64,000 bases of DNA from the NCBI GenBank assembly GCA_037039925.1, contig JAXRKP010000236.1, positions 149,501 to 213,500 on the forward strand, in the 5' to 3' direction. Source of the stretch: Doris montereyensis (taxonomy: Eukaryota; Mollusca; Gastropoda; Nudibranchia; Dorididae). This document shows positions 1 through 13,075 of this stretch, piece after piece. Both the position numbers and the translations under genes were made by a program. The first letter of the stretch is position 1. Each line of letters starts with the position of its first letter. A model generated the notes under the pieces. The model was not told the origin of the DNA and ran no database searches. It saw nothing but the letters and a program-made list of their open reading frames with translations.

Positions 1-1320
1 TCTCTGTTTCCTTCCATGTCCTTTAATCTATTGTCTTTTACATTTTATTCTTAAAAAAGTCATTGTGGATAGTTTATTGAGGGGGGGGGGTTGTCCTGAG
101 CATGTTTTTTGTAAAGTATTTGATATAGACAATTTTAACCACTACCATTGTACTCGGCATGTCTAAATTAGCTGAAATTTTTTTTATTATCATATGGTTG
201 CCATGGGAATACCGCCATTTTGGATTTTCATTGCGAAAATATCTTCAACCTCATTTCAAAAAGGCTTTTTCAGTTTTTAATCAATTTGGCTGTAACTTTG
301 GACACACGTTATTCAGTTCAATATCTAGCCGCACCCAGTAGCTTTTTTGAGAAATTAAATGGTTTTGATTTTACAAATGTTTTGAAAATGCATATATTTT
401 TGCAAACTTTCGAAGAGATATCAAAAATTGCTACTGTATGAAGTTTTGTATTGTGTCATAGATGCTATATACCAAAATTTGGGGCAATCGGACAATAAAT
501 TAAAAGGAAGATCGCAAATCACTGTCAAAAAGTAGCATTTCGAGAAAAATCGCATTCAAAACAATTTTTCCGCTATTTGAATGTTTCTTCGTATATAAAT
601 GTGGAAAAGAGTAGTATAATACTTTGAAATGTCATACAATCTTGAGAGGCTCTCAAGTGCTTCGGGTCCCTTATACTCATGTCGGATGGCATTTTTCTTA
701 AGACAGGTGCGCGGAATGTCTCCTGTAATTTTCGGCCGATCTTAGCTAATATTTAAAATAATTCCTCAAAATTACATTTTTCGGATAGAGTATTTTGCGA
801 TGATTGAAATGAGTATCAACTTTTTATACTTTAGACAGGCTTTTATGGTACAACCGATGAGTTCAAAGTTAGGCCGATATCGTTTCTAAAAAAAATTGTA
901 TAAAATGACAGAATCGATTTATGGTATAAGTGTGAAAGGAATCAGTAGGGCAATGAACGAGATTTGTCCAATTTGTGGTAAAAATCCCCCCCCCTTAAAG
1001 ACAGTAGCTTTTAAAGGCAAGAATGGTAATCTACAAGAAGTGAAAACTCCACTCTTGGAGACAGAACTAACAAGTATTATGCTTGTCTGTATTTTTAGTA
1101 TATCCTTGTTTCTTTTATGAGGAAAGGATAAACCTGAAAAGTTATGTTGTCTTTGGCTTTTTATGTATTTGTTTAAAAGCAAATAATGTGTTGCTTTAAA
1201 GGCGTAAGTAGTGCACAAATTATTTTACTGACTCAACTGCTCCTTTTCTGCTCTGTATGATAAGTGATGCATTGGTTGTTATTTTAAGGCCGCAATTTCT
1301 CTTATATCGTTTCGTTGTAG
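1..1320. other. WDFY3 intron, left edge of window
   Basis: No exon is recognised here. The stretch is AT-rich with a ten-G run at 81-90 and a nine-C run near 981-989. It ends at a pyrimidine-rich splice acceptor (ttgtag) that opens the first WDFY3 exon in the window. A short ORF at 896-1120 contains a CPICGK motif but has no splice or homology support, so I leave it uncalled. Confidence 0.5.
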
Positions 1321-2977
1321 GTTTCTGTTGGCAACGGCAGCTTGTCTTCAGAAGCAAACTCACCATGCACACAGCTTATGAACGCAAGGACAATAAGGAG
1401 CCTGCGGCCATTACATCTATTGCCATCTCCAAGTAGGTCAAAACTTTGTAGCTTTTCTTGAACCGGGCGCCATGTTTTTCATTTTCAATGGAGATTACAA
1501 TGAAGGATTTCAATTGAAGACATCATTCCAAGAATATTTTTAGCATCAGTTTTACATTTGTGCGTGAACATTGAACATTCCAGTGTTTACAAATTTCATA
1601 ACTACCCGAAGCGATTAAGCACTGTAGTAAAAATGCAGCAGACTTGAGATATTTTTTATTCAAAATTGGCATAGGAAAATGTTGAATGCTGAGAGAAAAT
1701 CTGGCTTGATATATCAATTAGTTACATTAATTTTCTCTGACCTTTGATATACATATGTACCATTTCAAATAAGGGGTTCTTGCTGTATCGACCAGTTTTG
1801 CATTGTAAGCTAATCAGAAAGTGTAGAGTTCAGGATTCATGGTAAAGAGCCGTTGTTTAAGATGAAATAAAAGAATTTTCAAGCATTGAGTGAATTTCCA
1901 GGGGTCTGTGTTACCACTTTTGTTTATAGGATGTAATGTAAATATAATTAAAGTCATTAACTCGTTGTTGGCCATGTTTTTTCATCTGTTGATTTATGGA
2001 TCCTAAATAAGATACAAATAAAATTAATTTTGAGTTAAGATGCATGTTTGTTTCTGTCACTGCCTGCATCTTTACCCTTGTGTATTTGCCTGTAGGGACC
2101 ACAAGAGCGTTTATGTCGGCGATGTGAAAGGTCGAATTTGGAGCTGGACCGTAACCAACCAACCGGGCAGAGTTGTAGCGGACCACTGGGTTAAAGACGA
2201 TGGTGCTGAGTCTTGCCCAACGTGTGGAGTCAAGTTCTCGTTTGCCGAGCGTAAACATCATTGTAGGAACTGTGGGCACGTCTTTTGTTCTAAGTAAGTA
2301 CATGGATGAGAAAAAAACACTCTGATTTAAAAAAATTAAAAACTCACATTGATAGTTTTGAAATTATTTTGTCTCTATGGAGACTTAGCGAAACGGTAGT
2401 GTTCTGAGTTTGTAGTCATGATGACACTGATTCAAACCCTACGGCTGGCCCAGGTTTTTTTTCACAACATTGTACTCTGAGGAAAGGTGTATACCTCACT
2501 CTGCTTTCCTCACTTGATTCAGGTGTGAATCAGTACCCAGCTATAGGTAGCAAAAGATCCTCTCAGAATGTTAGTATGAAGTGCCTAATAGGCTTCTGTG
2601 CTGTATGCACAGGGAGTTGAAAAAGGACTTAGAATGAAATGGCCTGCTGGGGGATAAATGATGTACAGCCGGTGAGCCAGACTATAAATCCATATTTATC
2701 TTCTTTTTTTAAAACCTTTTGTTTGTGTTCTTGTTTAAATAATTTAAAATTATTCTGAAATGATAGAAAAATGTTCATGTTTTATAAACTTATTTTCATC
2801 CCAGCATTTTTTCTTAACCCTGAAACAAAATTGTACGTGCTCATACATACTCTTTTCTTCAGATGCAGCTGTTATGAGACGGAAATTCGGCGCTTGAGGA
2901 TTTTTAAACCTGTCAGGGTTTGTCAAGCATGTTATAATATACTGAAAGCACAGCAGGCCACTGAAAACAAAGATTAA
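1321..2977 (+). CDS. WDFY3: WDFY3/ALFY-like C-terminal exons (WD40 end plus FYVE finger), partial gene
   Basis: Three coding exons are seen: 1321-1432, 2096-2293 and 2863-2977 (stop TAA 2975-2977). All have GT-AG borders and agreeing phases (each junction splits a lysine codon as AA|G or AA|A). The first encodes a strand of the BEACH-linked WD40 region ([16 protein letters not shown]). The second encodes [10 protein letters not shown], then HWVKDD and the zinc ligands CPTC and RKHHCRNCG of a FYVE domain. The third supplies [14 protein letters not shown] and a short tail ending ENKD. The FYVE signature (WxxD, R+HHC+xCG, RVC) is complete, so PI3P binding is expected. WDFY3 is a very large scaffold linking ubiquitinated cargo to autophagy; WDFY4 lacks the FYVE finger, which favours WDFY3. 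The rest of the gene lies left of the window. Confidence 0.88.
2370..2690 (+). mobile_element. tRNA-derived SINE-like repeat in the last WDFY3 intron
   Basis: The left part reads like a tRNA-type internal promoter, with a box-A-like stretch (gacttagcgaaacggta) and a box-B-like stretch (tgattcaaaccctac). It is followed by a body with ctttcctcactt..caggtgtgaatcagtacccagct. That body resembles the SINE remnant at 39140-39330, which has cctcacttcactcaggcgtaaatagatacc. It is old and diverged. Confidence 0.5.
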
Positions 2978-5900
2978 CCATCGACTTCAAGATTCTTAAC
3001 AGTCGCGGACAAAATGGGAAACAACTTTATTGGTTTTCTTTAAATAAATATAACTTTTTTTTGGTTAGGTTACCTAAAGAGAACAAATAGTAGACCAGTT
3101 CGTCTCAACAAAGCAACAAAATTTCCGATAAATTTTCCTTTTTTCCCCTCCTTTCTTTTTCTGAAGAGGCATTAAAATATCAATATATATATGTGACATT
3201 TTTCACAGACAACATATTTTGTGTAATCCAAGATAACGTCAGCAAACTACTTATGCAACAGCAAATGAAAAAAACTTAAAAATACATAGCAAATGAATGA
3301 AGGCTTTACTTGTCCTTAAAGTAGTTGAGAATATTTAACTGGTAAAAAACTAGGTATTTCCTTGCAATATGTATGCTTTGATTATGTTTATGTTAGATCT
3401 TTGTTGTTATTTCTAAGCTACTCAAGCCTAGTGTTTGTTGTTGTTCTAGTATGTCATTTACATGTATATTACTTGTTGTTTATACTTATACAGGGTTCAC
3501 CTCAGAGAATGACTTGAGAATGAAAATGATTTTACTTAAATCTTGTAGTAAATATATCATTGTATGTGTGAAATTACTGAGAATGAAAGTGTTTGTCACT
3601 CCTGATTATTCTGAAAATATAAACATTTCAACTGTTAATAAACAATGAATTTTTATGTTAAATCAAAGGAAAACAAGATGCCACTTTATATTGATCTTTG
3701 TCTAATTAATTGCGATATAATATTTCTGTGCATGTCTATGAACTCTGAGATTACCGCTATGGTGGACGGGGTTTACTCCCAAAAAAAACGAACAAAAGCA
3801 TGTCTATGATTATTTAATGTTTTTGGTTGAGAAGTTTGTCATTGAATTGATAATTTATGTGTTGGTCTTTTTTTAGGCGGCAGGGCTTGCTTAAAGTAAA
3901 GAAAGGCATATCGGAGCTAAGTGAGAAATATTATATATGATTGCTTTTGATGAGCTTAGAATGAAGTGAAATTATCTAGCATTGAGTAGGGAGTAGGAGG
4001 TTGATTAACTTAAACTTTCATTTCTTGCGTCATTCTCATTACTTAAGTTTACTTTTTAGTTTTGTTTTAATAATTATAATGATTTTGTATAGATGATATG
4101 CTGTGTAAGGAATTGAGTGACCAAAGAAAGTAAAATAGAAAAGATAGAGAATAACACATTACTTAGTCTGGACTTATTGAGGTTCAAGCTTTAAATCACA
4201 TTATTATCCTGATTTTATATTACATTGTAAATAAGCAATTTTCACTGTCATTTGCTCCATTTGAGTGTATTCTTCTCACATTGTGATGATTTTCAACCCC
4301 ATGTTATTTATTTCTGTCATCTTATCAAGAGTTGCTCTGATAAGCGATATGGTCTTAATGCATCATTCTTGAAAATATTGTGCAATATCATCACTGGTTA
4401 TCACCAGGCCAGCTACGACGCAGTAATTTTAAAAAAACTCTTGTCCACCTTTTCATTCCTTTGTTCATATGAGCTTTTCCCTCCTCTCCTTTTTAAGAAA
4501 CTCCGAAACTTCATTCCTTCTTGATGCAGCCTTGGTTGCGCATTTCCATTATTTTGAATCTCTCACTTAAACAGGGTTTTTTTTTTTACCAACAACCTTA
4601 AATTAAACCTCCCCCCCCTCCCTCCCTCCCCTCAATTTCATTTTCCATGTATAATATGTAATTGCTCACTTTTTCATTTTGTATTTATTTCAAGCTGCAA
4701 TCTCAAAACAGCCATATATGATGTGTATTCCAAGCGTATAATCAGTTTTGTCCTATGTCATGTTTAATAACACTTTTTATTCTTAATTTTGTAATTTTTT
4801 CAACAAGTCCTACTCAATCTCCTGGCAGAAGTCACAAGTATGTTTTATTGTGTGACAATTTGTTCTTCTTCTTGTAGCTTTGCACCAAAATTGTCATGCC
4901 AATCACTACATTTTGTAAACATGCTTACGTCAAAGATAAGGAAAATGTAGATAAATAGATAGATAGATAGATAAGGAAGAGTCCCTGTGTCTGGTGATGT
5001 AATTAGACAATTTGAGGGGAGTGTAAATCATGCACCTGTCTACTTTAAGGCAATGGAAAGAATGATTGACCTGACAGGTATTAAAAATAGCACCCATGTA
5101 TTTACATGAAAGATCAATGTATGAGATCTTTTCAAAGCTATGCTTTTTTTCGCTCAATGTCTTTCCATATTATTTTGTTCTTGAGAAAAATGTGCATTCA
5201 AAACATTATCTTACCTTGACTCTTACACTATAACTCTCGAAGGATTTGTGGGATACCAAGTAATGATGGTAGTGCTATTTCTGCACTTTTTGCAGGAAAC
5301 AAAATTGATGATTTATAAAACACAAAATTCACTGTGCTATAGCACTAAAGCATTAAATTCAACTGTGTGTGAGTTTTCTCTTTTTGAATACTTCATTGTA
5401 TTTTCTTGTCAGTAGTATTGATAGAAGTATTGGCTGTAAGACTTTTAACTCTCATAATACAATGACACATTATTTTCACACCCCAGAATCCCCCGATTCT
5501 TTCTTTTGTTGTTTTTTCATGAAATTTATGTGACATTTACTCTATTTTAGATTACACCTATTGAAGAAGAGTATTAATCACTACCATGCATTTGGAAAGA
5601 CCAGTTCAAACCTATGTAACATCAATCATTTAAATAATTGATTCCCTTCTATTACAATGTTTGCATAATCAACTTTTTCTTTTTATTATTTATGCATATC
5701 TGCATTGTTTATCTGGTTTTTTTTAAATTTGCTTTTGTAATGCCAGCACCATTGTTTTAGAATAAAATGGGAGCAAATATATCCTTTTTTATGTTTTTTA
5801 GATTTTTATTTGTTTGTTATTACCTTGGTTAAAGTTCAGAATAAATATCATTTGAATTTTAGAATATCGCGACCCAGGATAAATAATGTTCTAACGAGGC

Positions 5901-8055
5901 TAGACTCCTACTTTTGAGGAAATTGACAATATGACCTCAAAGAGTTCACTCATCATATTCCTCCTATTAAAATATCAAGAACCTCATCTATTTACATGAT
6001 ACTGGTTCAACTTGTTATAAGCACTTGCGAGGAAAAAATAAAGTTCATATCCTAAGGCATACCTAGTTCTTGTCAACTCTTGCCACCCAAAGTTTCAAGT
6101 TGGAACTGTATTAATCTGGCGTCACGATATATGCCCTGAAGAAGAAACTGTGATCCTTTGAGAGAAGCCTCTTTTTTTACCATTTATTGAAAATCTAGTT
6201 ACTATGACTGTGACAAAATAGTAGTCATGAATATTTTCATTTAAATAGAATAAAGCTGTTTGATGGGTTACAAGTAAGACATCATGCACTGAAGTACTAA
6301 GGTAATGAAGGTTGAACCTTGTTCTAAAATGAGTTCATTGACAAAAAGTAGCAAAAGAAAGCAGTGATTTTTCAATTTAGTAGGTTGTGCTTTATTTGTT
6401 TGGTTTTTGGACAGCTCTTTCCATATTTGTATTTCTTCTCAGTTTTATTTTTTTATATCTCACTGGTTGTGCCACATGCAGTGAGGAACATTCCCAATAT
6501 ACAACATTGTAAATAAATAATTCAAGCACAAATAACAAGCGATGTTTTAAAACCTTGACATTGAATAAAATTGTACATTTTTATGTGTTTGTCTTTGTCT
6601 GCATAATATAGTTCTGGCTTTCTGTCTGAACTACGTTTGTCAACAGCTCTCCTTAAAATTTCATTGTATAAATCTGTGCAATCAATTTATTACACCAATG
6701 TGAGAGTGTCTTTCATGTTCTTCCCCATAGTGTAGCCACTGTTAGGTACATTTATTTTAATGCCCAGATTTCTGTGAGTCTGAATGTTGTTAAATATTAT
6801 TATTGCACATGCCTTTTTCTACTACTTTGGTTTTGTACAGCTTTGCATTATGTTCTCGTTTCCTTTTAATTCTTGTCACTCTAGTTTTGTTTTCTTTATT
6901 TTTCTTTCTTTTGTAGTCATAAAATTTTATGATCATAGTTACTATTTTGCAGTTAGGGTCTGTATAAATATGACCCTCATTGCACGTAATTGTTGATTTC
7001 TTGCCATTGTAGTAAAATAATTTGCTTCAAATCTATGCTGTGATTGAATCGAAAAATCAAATACAAACGGATATTTCAATATTACCTTTTTATTTTGTTT
7101 ATTCGAATCTTCGTTTTTTTTTTTTTTTTTACTTGTTACAAAATGATTAAATTATGGCTCAGTCAGTTTCTTTATGGATTATTATTTTGGGGGGGGGTCT
7201 TTTCCCAATCCTATCAGTCAATTGTTTGTTGGTACAGATTCTGATACTGGAAATAGTGAAACAGACTTTTGATTTGTCAGTTATTTTCATGATGGTACCT
7301 GATAAGATTTAGTTAACGTTTACACCTACAGCCGTACATTAAAATGCTGGATTAGGCAAAGTGAATGATCATTTTCCCTTTTAAAAGAAAAAAATGTCGT
7401 TTTGTCTCGTAACTTAATGCCTAAGGCCAAGGTGAATTTTAATATCACCTAACTGTAAAATGATGGGTAAACTTTGGAGTTATGGCAACTTTTTATGCTC
7501 AAGACTCAAGATGTTTTGTATTATTTGGGTTCTGAAGTTATTGGTGGCGAGGGTTTACTATTTATTCCACCACTGTCACACTACCCGGCATTGCTATTCT
7601 TATCCTTATGCAACAGTCCTCTGTTATTGTCCTTTTATATTGATATCCCCAAAATGATTGTCTACAGTGAGTGAATCTGAAGTGGAGGCTGTCACTGTCA
7701 GTCACATTAACCATCAGTGTTTCCATCGAGTGCTTTGTGTTGGGAGAAGGAGCCAAAGCAATACAGTGAGCTAGGCTGGCCTACGTAGTAGTATCAAAGC
7801 ATGTGGCTTAGGAATGAAAGATCAGAGACTTCATTGGTTGGGATAAGAGGAGAGGGTGTATTACATTATAGGATGAGAGAACTGGGAGTCCCTAAGAGGA
7901 GTCGAAAATTGGTGTATTTTGTTTGTATGTGCATGTCATGGCGTGTGTGTGTGTGTGTGCGCGCATACCTACATATGTATAAATAAAATAAAAACTGATG
8001 TTTCGATCACAATGGAAAGGGTTTGGAAGAAAGAGCATGATTAGTGGCTGACTCC
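2978..8055 (+). other. Downstream region of WDFY3, possible long 3' UTR
   Basis: No ORF with coding character is seen. The plus strand is visibly richer in T than A, as is usual for the sense strand of transcribed noncoding DNA. Several AATAAA hexamers occur, the first soon after the stop near 3044, so the poly(A) site cannot be fixed. Small simple repeats include (GATA)n at 4950-4974, a T run near 7115-7130 and a TG/GC tract near 7941-7965. Confidence 0.35.
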
Positions 8056-8224
8056 GACATAGGCTTGAATTTGACGTAGGCTTGAATTTGATGTAGGCTT
8101 GAATTTGAGATAGGCTTGAATTTGACATAGGCTTGAATTTGACGTAGGCTTGAATTTGATGTAGGCTTGAATTTGAGATAGGCTTGAATTTGACATAGGC
8201 TTGAATTTGACGTAGGCTTGAATT
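8056..8224. repeat. 17-bp minisatellite with four-unit higher-order pattern
   Basis: There are about ten tandem copies of a 17-bp unit, GACGTAGGCTTGAATTT. The units differ at bases 3-5 in the order gacat, gacgt, gatgt, gagat, which repeats. This gives a 68-bp higher-order period run about two and a half times. The ORFs crossing it (SNSSLRQIQAYVKFKP-like) are repeat artefacts. Confidence 0.95.
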
Positions 8225-10007
8225 GGGCTCTCTGCATACGGTGTATGAAGTGTAAACTACTGCATTAGTGCTACTGAACATGTATGAAAATAACCCCAGA
8301 GACTAACTTTCTTGTTTTCATATTTCCAAGATCCCTTGGGCAGTTTTAAAAGTGACATCACACCTTTAGATTACTACGCAATGCGGATGTGGACAAAATA
8401 AAAGTAAAACTGAGTCCCATCCCAGTTGTTTAGCTTTGTAAATTTGTTTTATTTTTCTTACATTTTACAAGTTTCAGACGTATCATTTGTACATATGTAT
8501 GTTAGTCCCATAGATGATTGGATTACAGTATTTTCCTACTGCGCATTTTATTGATTTTATATTTATTATCTCATTGGTGTTAAAAGATTCTCAATGTTAA
8601 ATCAATAGATAAACCAGGCATATCTCTGCTTTATTCCTGAATTCTCAATGTTAAATCTGTGCGTTTATTTGTGAGGACCTGGACTGGAAACTAGTCCAGG
8701 AAGTTATGTAGTATCTCTTGTTCTGCTACATGCTGTAGAAACTGGAGTTTTTATTAGGCTTTAATTGTAGCTTTGAGAGTGTTTTTTGTTACAGTATGTA
8801 ACACGTTGCTCTTCACTTCTGTTTGCTGTATTTCTATAGTCCTTGTTGGGAACTCAAAACCATTGTCCTGCTTTTTTTTTCTCATTTTTTTTTTTTAATG
8901 TGATTTGTTTATGATTTTTTTCCTGAAATAAACAGAATCATTTTGGTGTCATTATGAACATCATAGGGTGTTTTGGCTGAAAGTCTATTATGTGAGCTTT
9001 GTATCCTATAGCCAAAATCACAACCATGACACTCCAAATGTTTTTTCTAACCCTGTCTTTATCTTGTTTGCTATATCTGAACAACAGCAATTACTTTTTT
9101 CCCTTGATTTTTCTTTGTATGCATCACCGTATTTATCACTCTCTGAATTTATATGTCACTTTGATATGTAGTTTTTTTTATTATTATTAATGTGAAATCA
9201 AAGAGCTAGAAATATCAATGTTATGTGACCATTGAAATGTGCCAAGTTTTTCTCATTAATGTTTCAGTGCATCCAGGTCTCATTCACCAACCTGTCTAAA
9301 CTATTACCATACTATAAGTCTTCCTTAATGGTCCCTCCCATGAAAGTTTGGGGAACTTGTATCTTGTAATGAAGACGCATGACACACCTTATTGATATTA
9401 GTCCCATCAAACAGAAATGTGTTGAAGGCGAGTTTAGTTGATTTGGAGCGTTTGTAACATTACAGTATTAGTGCTATTACTATTAAATTCTAATTAGTAT
9501 TATGATTATGATTATTATTTCTGTAGGAAATCAAAGTGATGTGTTTTGTTTTGTTTGATATAATTTGTTATAAATTCTTAAAAATTTGTCAGTAATGTCA
9601 GTTCAGCATTTAAGACAAGCTTGTGCAATGTAAATTGCTTTGCAGGTATTCCTGATTTTAACTTTTAGTCTCTGTGCCTCTTTTTGTTATTGGAAACATT
9701 TTTAAATGCCAGTGAGGCAAATATGTATCTTCATAAGAGAACTTTCTAAAAAATGATTAAGAAAAATAGGGTTAATCATCAGTGTTGAGGGTGCAAAATG
9801 GTAAGTGCCTGATTTATTTGGGAGGGAGGGGGATTGTGTAAGAGAAGATGAGAGTACTGTCAGGGGTTTCCGTCAGACTGGGATTTCCGCCCACCAGCTG
9901 TGGGAAAAAGGGGAGTGGATTGGCAGTTTGCCCTGAAAACCTTACAGTTGTATTTGGTAAATTAAAATTCCTTTTGGTGTTTAAACACTGCTGGCAAAAG
10001 TGAATAT
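8225..10007. other. AT-rich stretch without a recognised gene
   Basis: It continues the T-rich character of the WDFY3 downstream region. Short T runs occur near 8873-8895 and 9172-9190. I see no convincing ORF, RNA gene or repeat boundary. Confidence 0.4.
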
Positions 10008-10015
10008 GTGAGGAA

Positions 10016-10229
10016 CAATGTTCCCTCTAGTCTAAGCCGTGCACGTGTGCAAGCACACACCAGAGAGAAAAGGTGCGCACTATAGAGAAATATCTACATT
10101 AATAAAAAACAACATGCACAAAATAAAACAAAATCCATTTATTTGCACACAATTGGGATTTTTTCATCAAACTTGCAAAAACGCTAAAATGCTACGCACA
10201 CAGTGTACACAAATTTAGAGGTAACATTG
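10016..10229. mobile_element. hAT-type MITE (CAATGTTCCCTCTA ends)
   Basis: The left end CAATGTTCCCTCTA and the right end TAGAGGTAACATTG are inverted repeats with one mismatch. They are flanked by 8-bp direct repeats GTGAGGAA (10008-10015) and GTTAGGAA (10230-10237), which differ at one base. An 8-bp TSD plus a C-A-x-TGTTCCCTCTA end is typical of hAT elements. The element is 214 bp and noncoding, hence nonautonomous. Confidence 0.82.
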
Positions 10230-11011
10230 GTTAGGAACTTGATGGGTTTCAAATGGTCCATTAAACTCTCACAAAGTGTGAAGAAATGTTAGTATTGTGA
10301 GGTGGGCAGAACCCTGGACAGTCCTCTGCACCATGTGAAACATGCAAGGAAAAAGGGAACAAAGTTTTAGAAGAAACAAATTGCGATAAATATTACTGCA
10401 TCATTAATATTATTATTATCAGTGTTATTAATGTTATTGTCAGTATCATTTTGCTTCAGATGCATCCTGATAACCTTAACTGTCATTCACATCATTCCAT
10501 TATAGATATGATTACCAAATGATTACCATAGTTACCCAACAGTGTCTGTCCTTGTGTGCTTGTGAGACTTCAGATTTGATGTTCTCACATGAGTTATGAA
10601 ACAAAAGACAGTATACTTTAGCTGGTCTCCTTTTAGGTTGGAGGGTTTGTACATATTGTGACAATACGATGTTTATGGTGTTGATGCGGAATAAATGTCA
10701 GTACTGAGAGCGTCCAAGTACCTGTGTGTTTGAATGTGTTGCAAAGCTACTTTGTAATATAGTGTGTGTGAAATGATCAGTTGCATGCTGTGAAAATAAG
10801 TGATTGTTTCAAAGTTTCATAACTTTTATTACATACATGTTTGTGCTGTGCTCAAAATTCAACGGTCTGCTTTCTTCAACTGAAAACAAAATATTGTATA
10901 GATTGTACTCTTCAATACTTGTTTGTTTAATAGTAGGGCTGTGTTTCCATTTCCATTTTTCATTAAATTGGGCCTTTTAAAAATGTATTATTGATCCCTT
11001 TAATAACAAGA

Positions 11012-11165
11012 GAGGTGCCAGTAGCTAAGTCGGTAGAGTATCTGACTACTAGTGCTACTACCCAGGAGGCCCACGTTCGGTTTCCAGTATGGGCAAATTT
11101 TCTGGCACTCCTGTCGACCCAGCAGCAAAACGGGTAGCTAGATCTATTCAGATTTTGTGAAAGTA
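11012..11165 (+). mobile_element. tRNA-derived SINE
   Basis: It has a box-A-like sequence (tagctaagtcggtagag, near 11023-11039) and a box-B-like sequence (cgttcggtttccag, near 11084-11097) at tRNA-like spacing. A non-tRNA tail with cccagcagcaaaacgggta follows. Pol III transcription of the parent is inferred. There is no clean TSD. Confidence 0.6.
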
Positions 11166-12470
11166 AAGTCATTGTGGAAAGTAATGGCAAATACCACATT
11201 ATACTGTATGTCTAGAAGAATCAAGACTCTACTCCAGGTTACCCTAGGCTCAACTCTGAGTATGGAACTTACTTTACTGTTTAATAACAAGATCATATTA
11301 TTAGGACTCATTGATGAAATAATTCTAAAATGTAATGAGTGGCAAGGGAGAGCACTCTTTTCTTTCCTGATAATAATTGTATTATTAGTAATTGTATCCA
11401 TTTCAATTTTATCATAAAATCCTCCCAGCATTTATCATTTCTTCAGTCTGCTGATTTCGAAGATTTTTCTGTCTTGTCTCCCCCCCCCCCCCCCAAGTAC
11501 ATCATGTTTTAGCCATTTTAAAAGTCATGCAAGTCACTACTATTACTAGTCATTCAGCAATGTCAATGATGAACACTGTTACTATATTGAACAAACATTC
11601 AAGCTTTTTTGTGGTCTCTGTTGAGTAATGTATGTCTCATCGTGCTTGCTTACTATAGTAGCTAGCCATTTATCATGGGTTGTCATATCAATAAACTTCA
11701 TTTCATGTTTCACTTGATACATTAATGTGATATTAGTAAGAGTGAATGGGCATGTTGTCAAGTTAAAATTAGCGCAAATATAATATGCAAGTGGAAAAGG
11801 TTTCAGTATTTTTTAGCTACTAAAAGCATAAATTTGTTTCAACCTACGTGTACGTTGTACTTGAATATTCAACATTCAGTAAGCCCATAATGACCATCAT
11901 AATGACCCTTCCAATATGTTCATATTATATATAGTTTGTATTAATTTACAAGGTAACTTGACATATTATGTTAGATTTTTATATTTGTGATTATACATGA
12001 AGGAAGAATGTGTTTATGACAGGTGAATAGTGTCAAAATCAACCATTAATTCATTGAAAGGGTTAGGTCTTTATGTACTTTGTATGCACTCTTGTACTTG
12101 TAGCTAGATCTGTCTTCTCTGTCAGCTGATTTTTTTCTTTGTAACAAGGGTAAAATGAGTCACTGCTTCTGTCTTATCACTGGGAAGTGAGTGTTCTTTA
12201 GCTTTTCCTTCTTTCCTTGTTATGAGACCAGTCTTTATTTGCAAGGAATAAAGAAAATGTAAAACCAACATCAGCCTTGTACTTTAGTATATTCTGTCTA
12301 CTGAATTTGCTTTTGAACTGAAATTTTAGTGGTTGAAATTGAAATCAACAACAATTATAGTACTTGTCTAAGAACATGCTGCCTAATGCCATGATCTGCC
12401 TGTCAGCACACATTCTCAGGAAACAGAATTTTTCTATATAAATTGAATTCTTGGGGGGGGGACACCTGAA

Positions 12471-12907
12471 TTGACGAGTTTGGGACCAAAATATTGATTT
12501 TCTGTTCTTTATATATTCGGGTAGAATGATCATTTATTTACAAGTTTATGGCAGAAAAATGTCCATATAGCGTGTTTGCAAACTCATCGCCTGCACATTT
12601 GACCCCTCTTCATACATATCACTCAATGCTAGGCCAACTCGGTGAGGGGCGTGTCGATAGACCATGTCGGCAGATGTGGCGATAGCTGGCTGGTTACATG
12701 GGTTTTCAGTGCCATCTTCTCAGTCAGTGTTAGGGTAATTTCCGTCAAAATTTTGACTGTTTCTACCTACCCTCGCCTACAAACTGTCATGTAACAAAAA
12801 AAACCCGTCATATGGACATTTTTCTGCCATAAACTTGTAGATAAATGATCGCTCTACCCGAATATAAAAAGAGCAGAAAATCAACATTTTTGTCCCAAAC
12901 TCGTCAA
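12471..12907. repeat. Foldback element with 102-bp inverted arms
   Basis: The left arm 12471-12572 and right arm 12806-12907 are near-complementary over their full length. Both carry ATTCGGGTAGA, ACAAGTTTATGGCAG and AAAATGTCCATAT. A 233-bp spacer lies between them. A relative of the right half lies at about 24163-24360. No TSD is obvious, so it could be a MITE or half of a larger decayed DNA transposon. Confidence 0.75.
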
Positions 12908-12917
12908 TCCAGACGTC

Positions 12918-13075
12918 ACTCTTTAGATATTGAATGAAAAAAACGATCTGCACATGTTTTGAGTGATTTTATTCATAACTAAGTGAGGAGATAGATTTTG
13001 AAAATTAGGACGCTACAAACTTTTCAATGATATAGGATGACTATATTTTGACAGTTACTGATATATATACTAAAA
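12918..13075 (+). repeat. Dispersed repeat shared with 24975-25165
   Basis: The segment contains ACGATCTGCACATG, TTTTGAGTGATTTTATTC and ACTTTTCAATGATATAGGATG. It recurs in the same orientation at 24975-25165, where an extra segment of about 42 bp (around ccaagatggcggct) is present. In both places it follows the foldback-related sequence, so the two parts probably belong to one larger element. Confidence 0.7.

Noticed and set aside
896..1120. Small ORF with CPICGK motif in the first intron
   Set aside because: Contains a C run, has no splice borders and no recognisable domain partner; likely chance.
7892..8281. ORFs with repeated FKPTSNSSLRQIQAYV-like units
   Set aside because: Artefact of the 17-bp minisatellite, whose three-unit length (51 bp) keeps frame.
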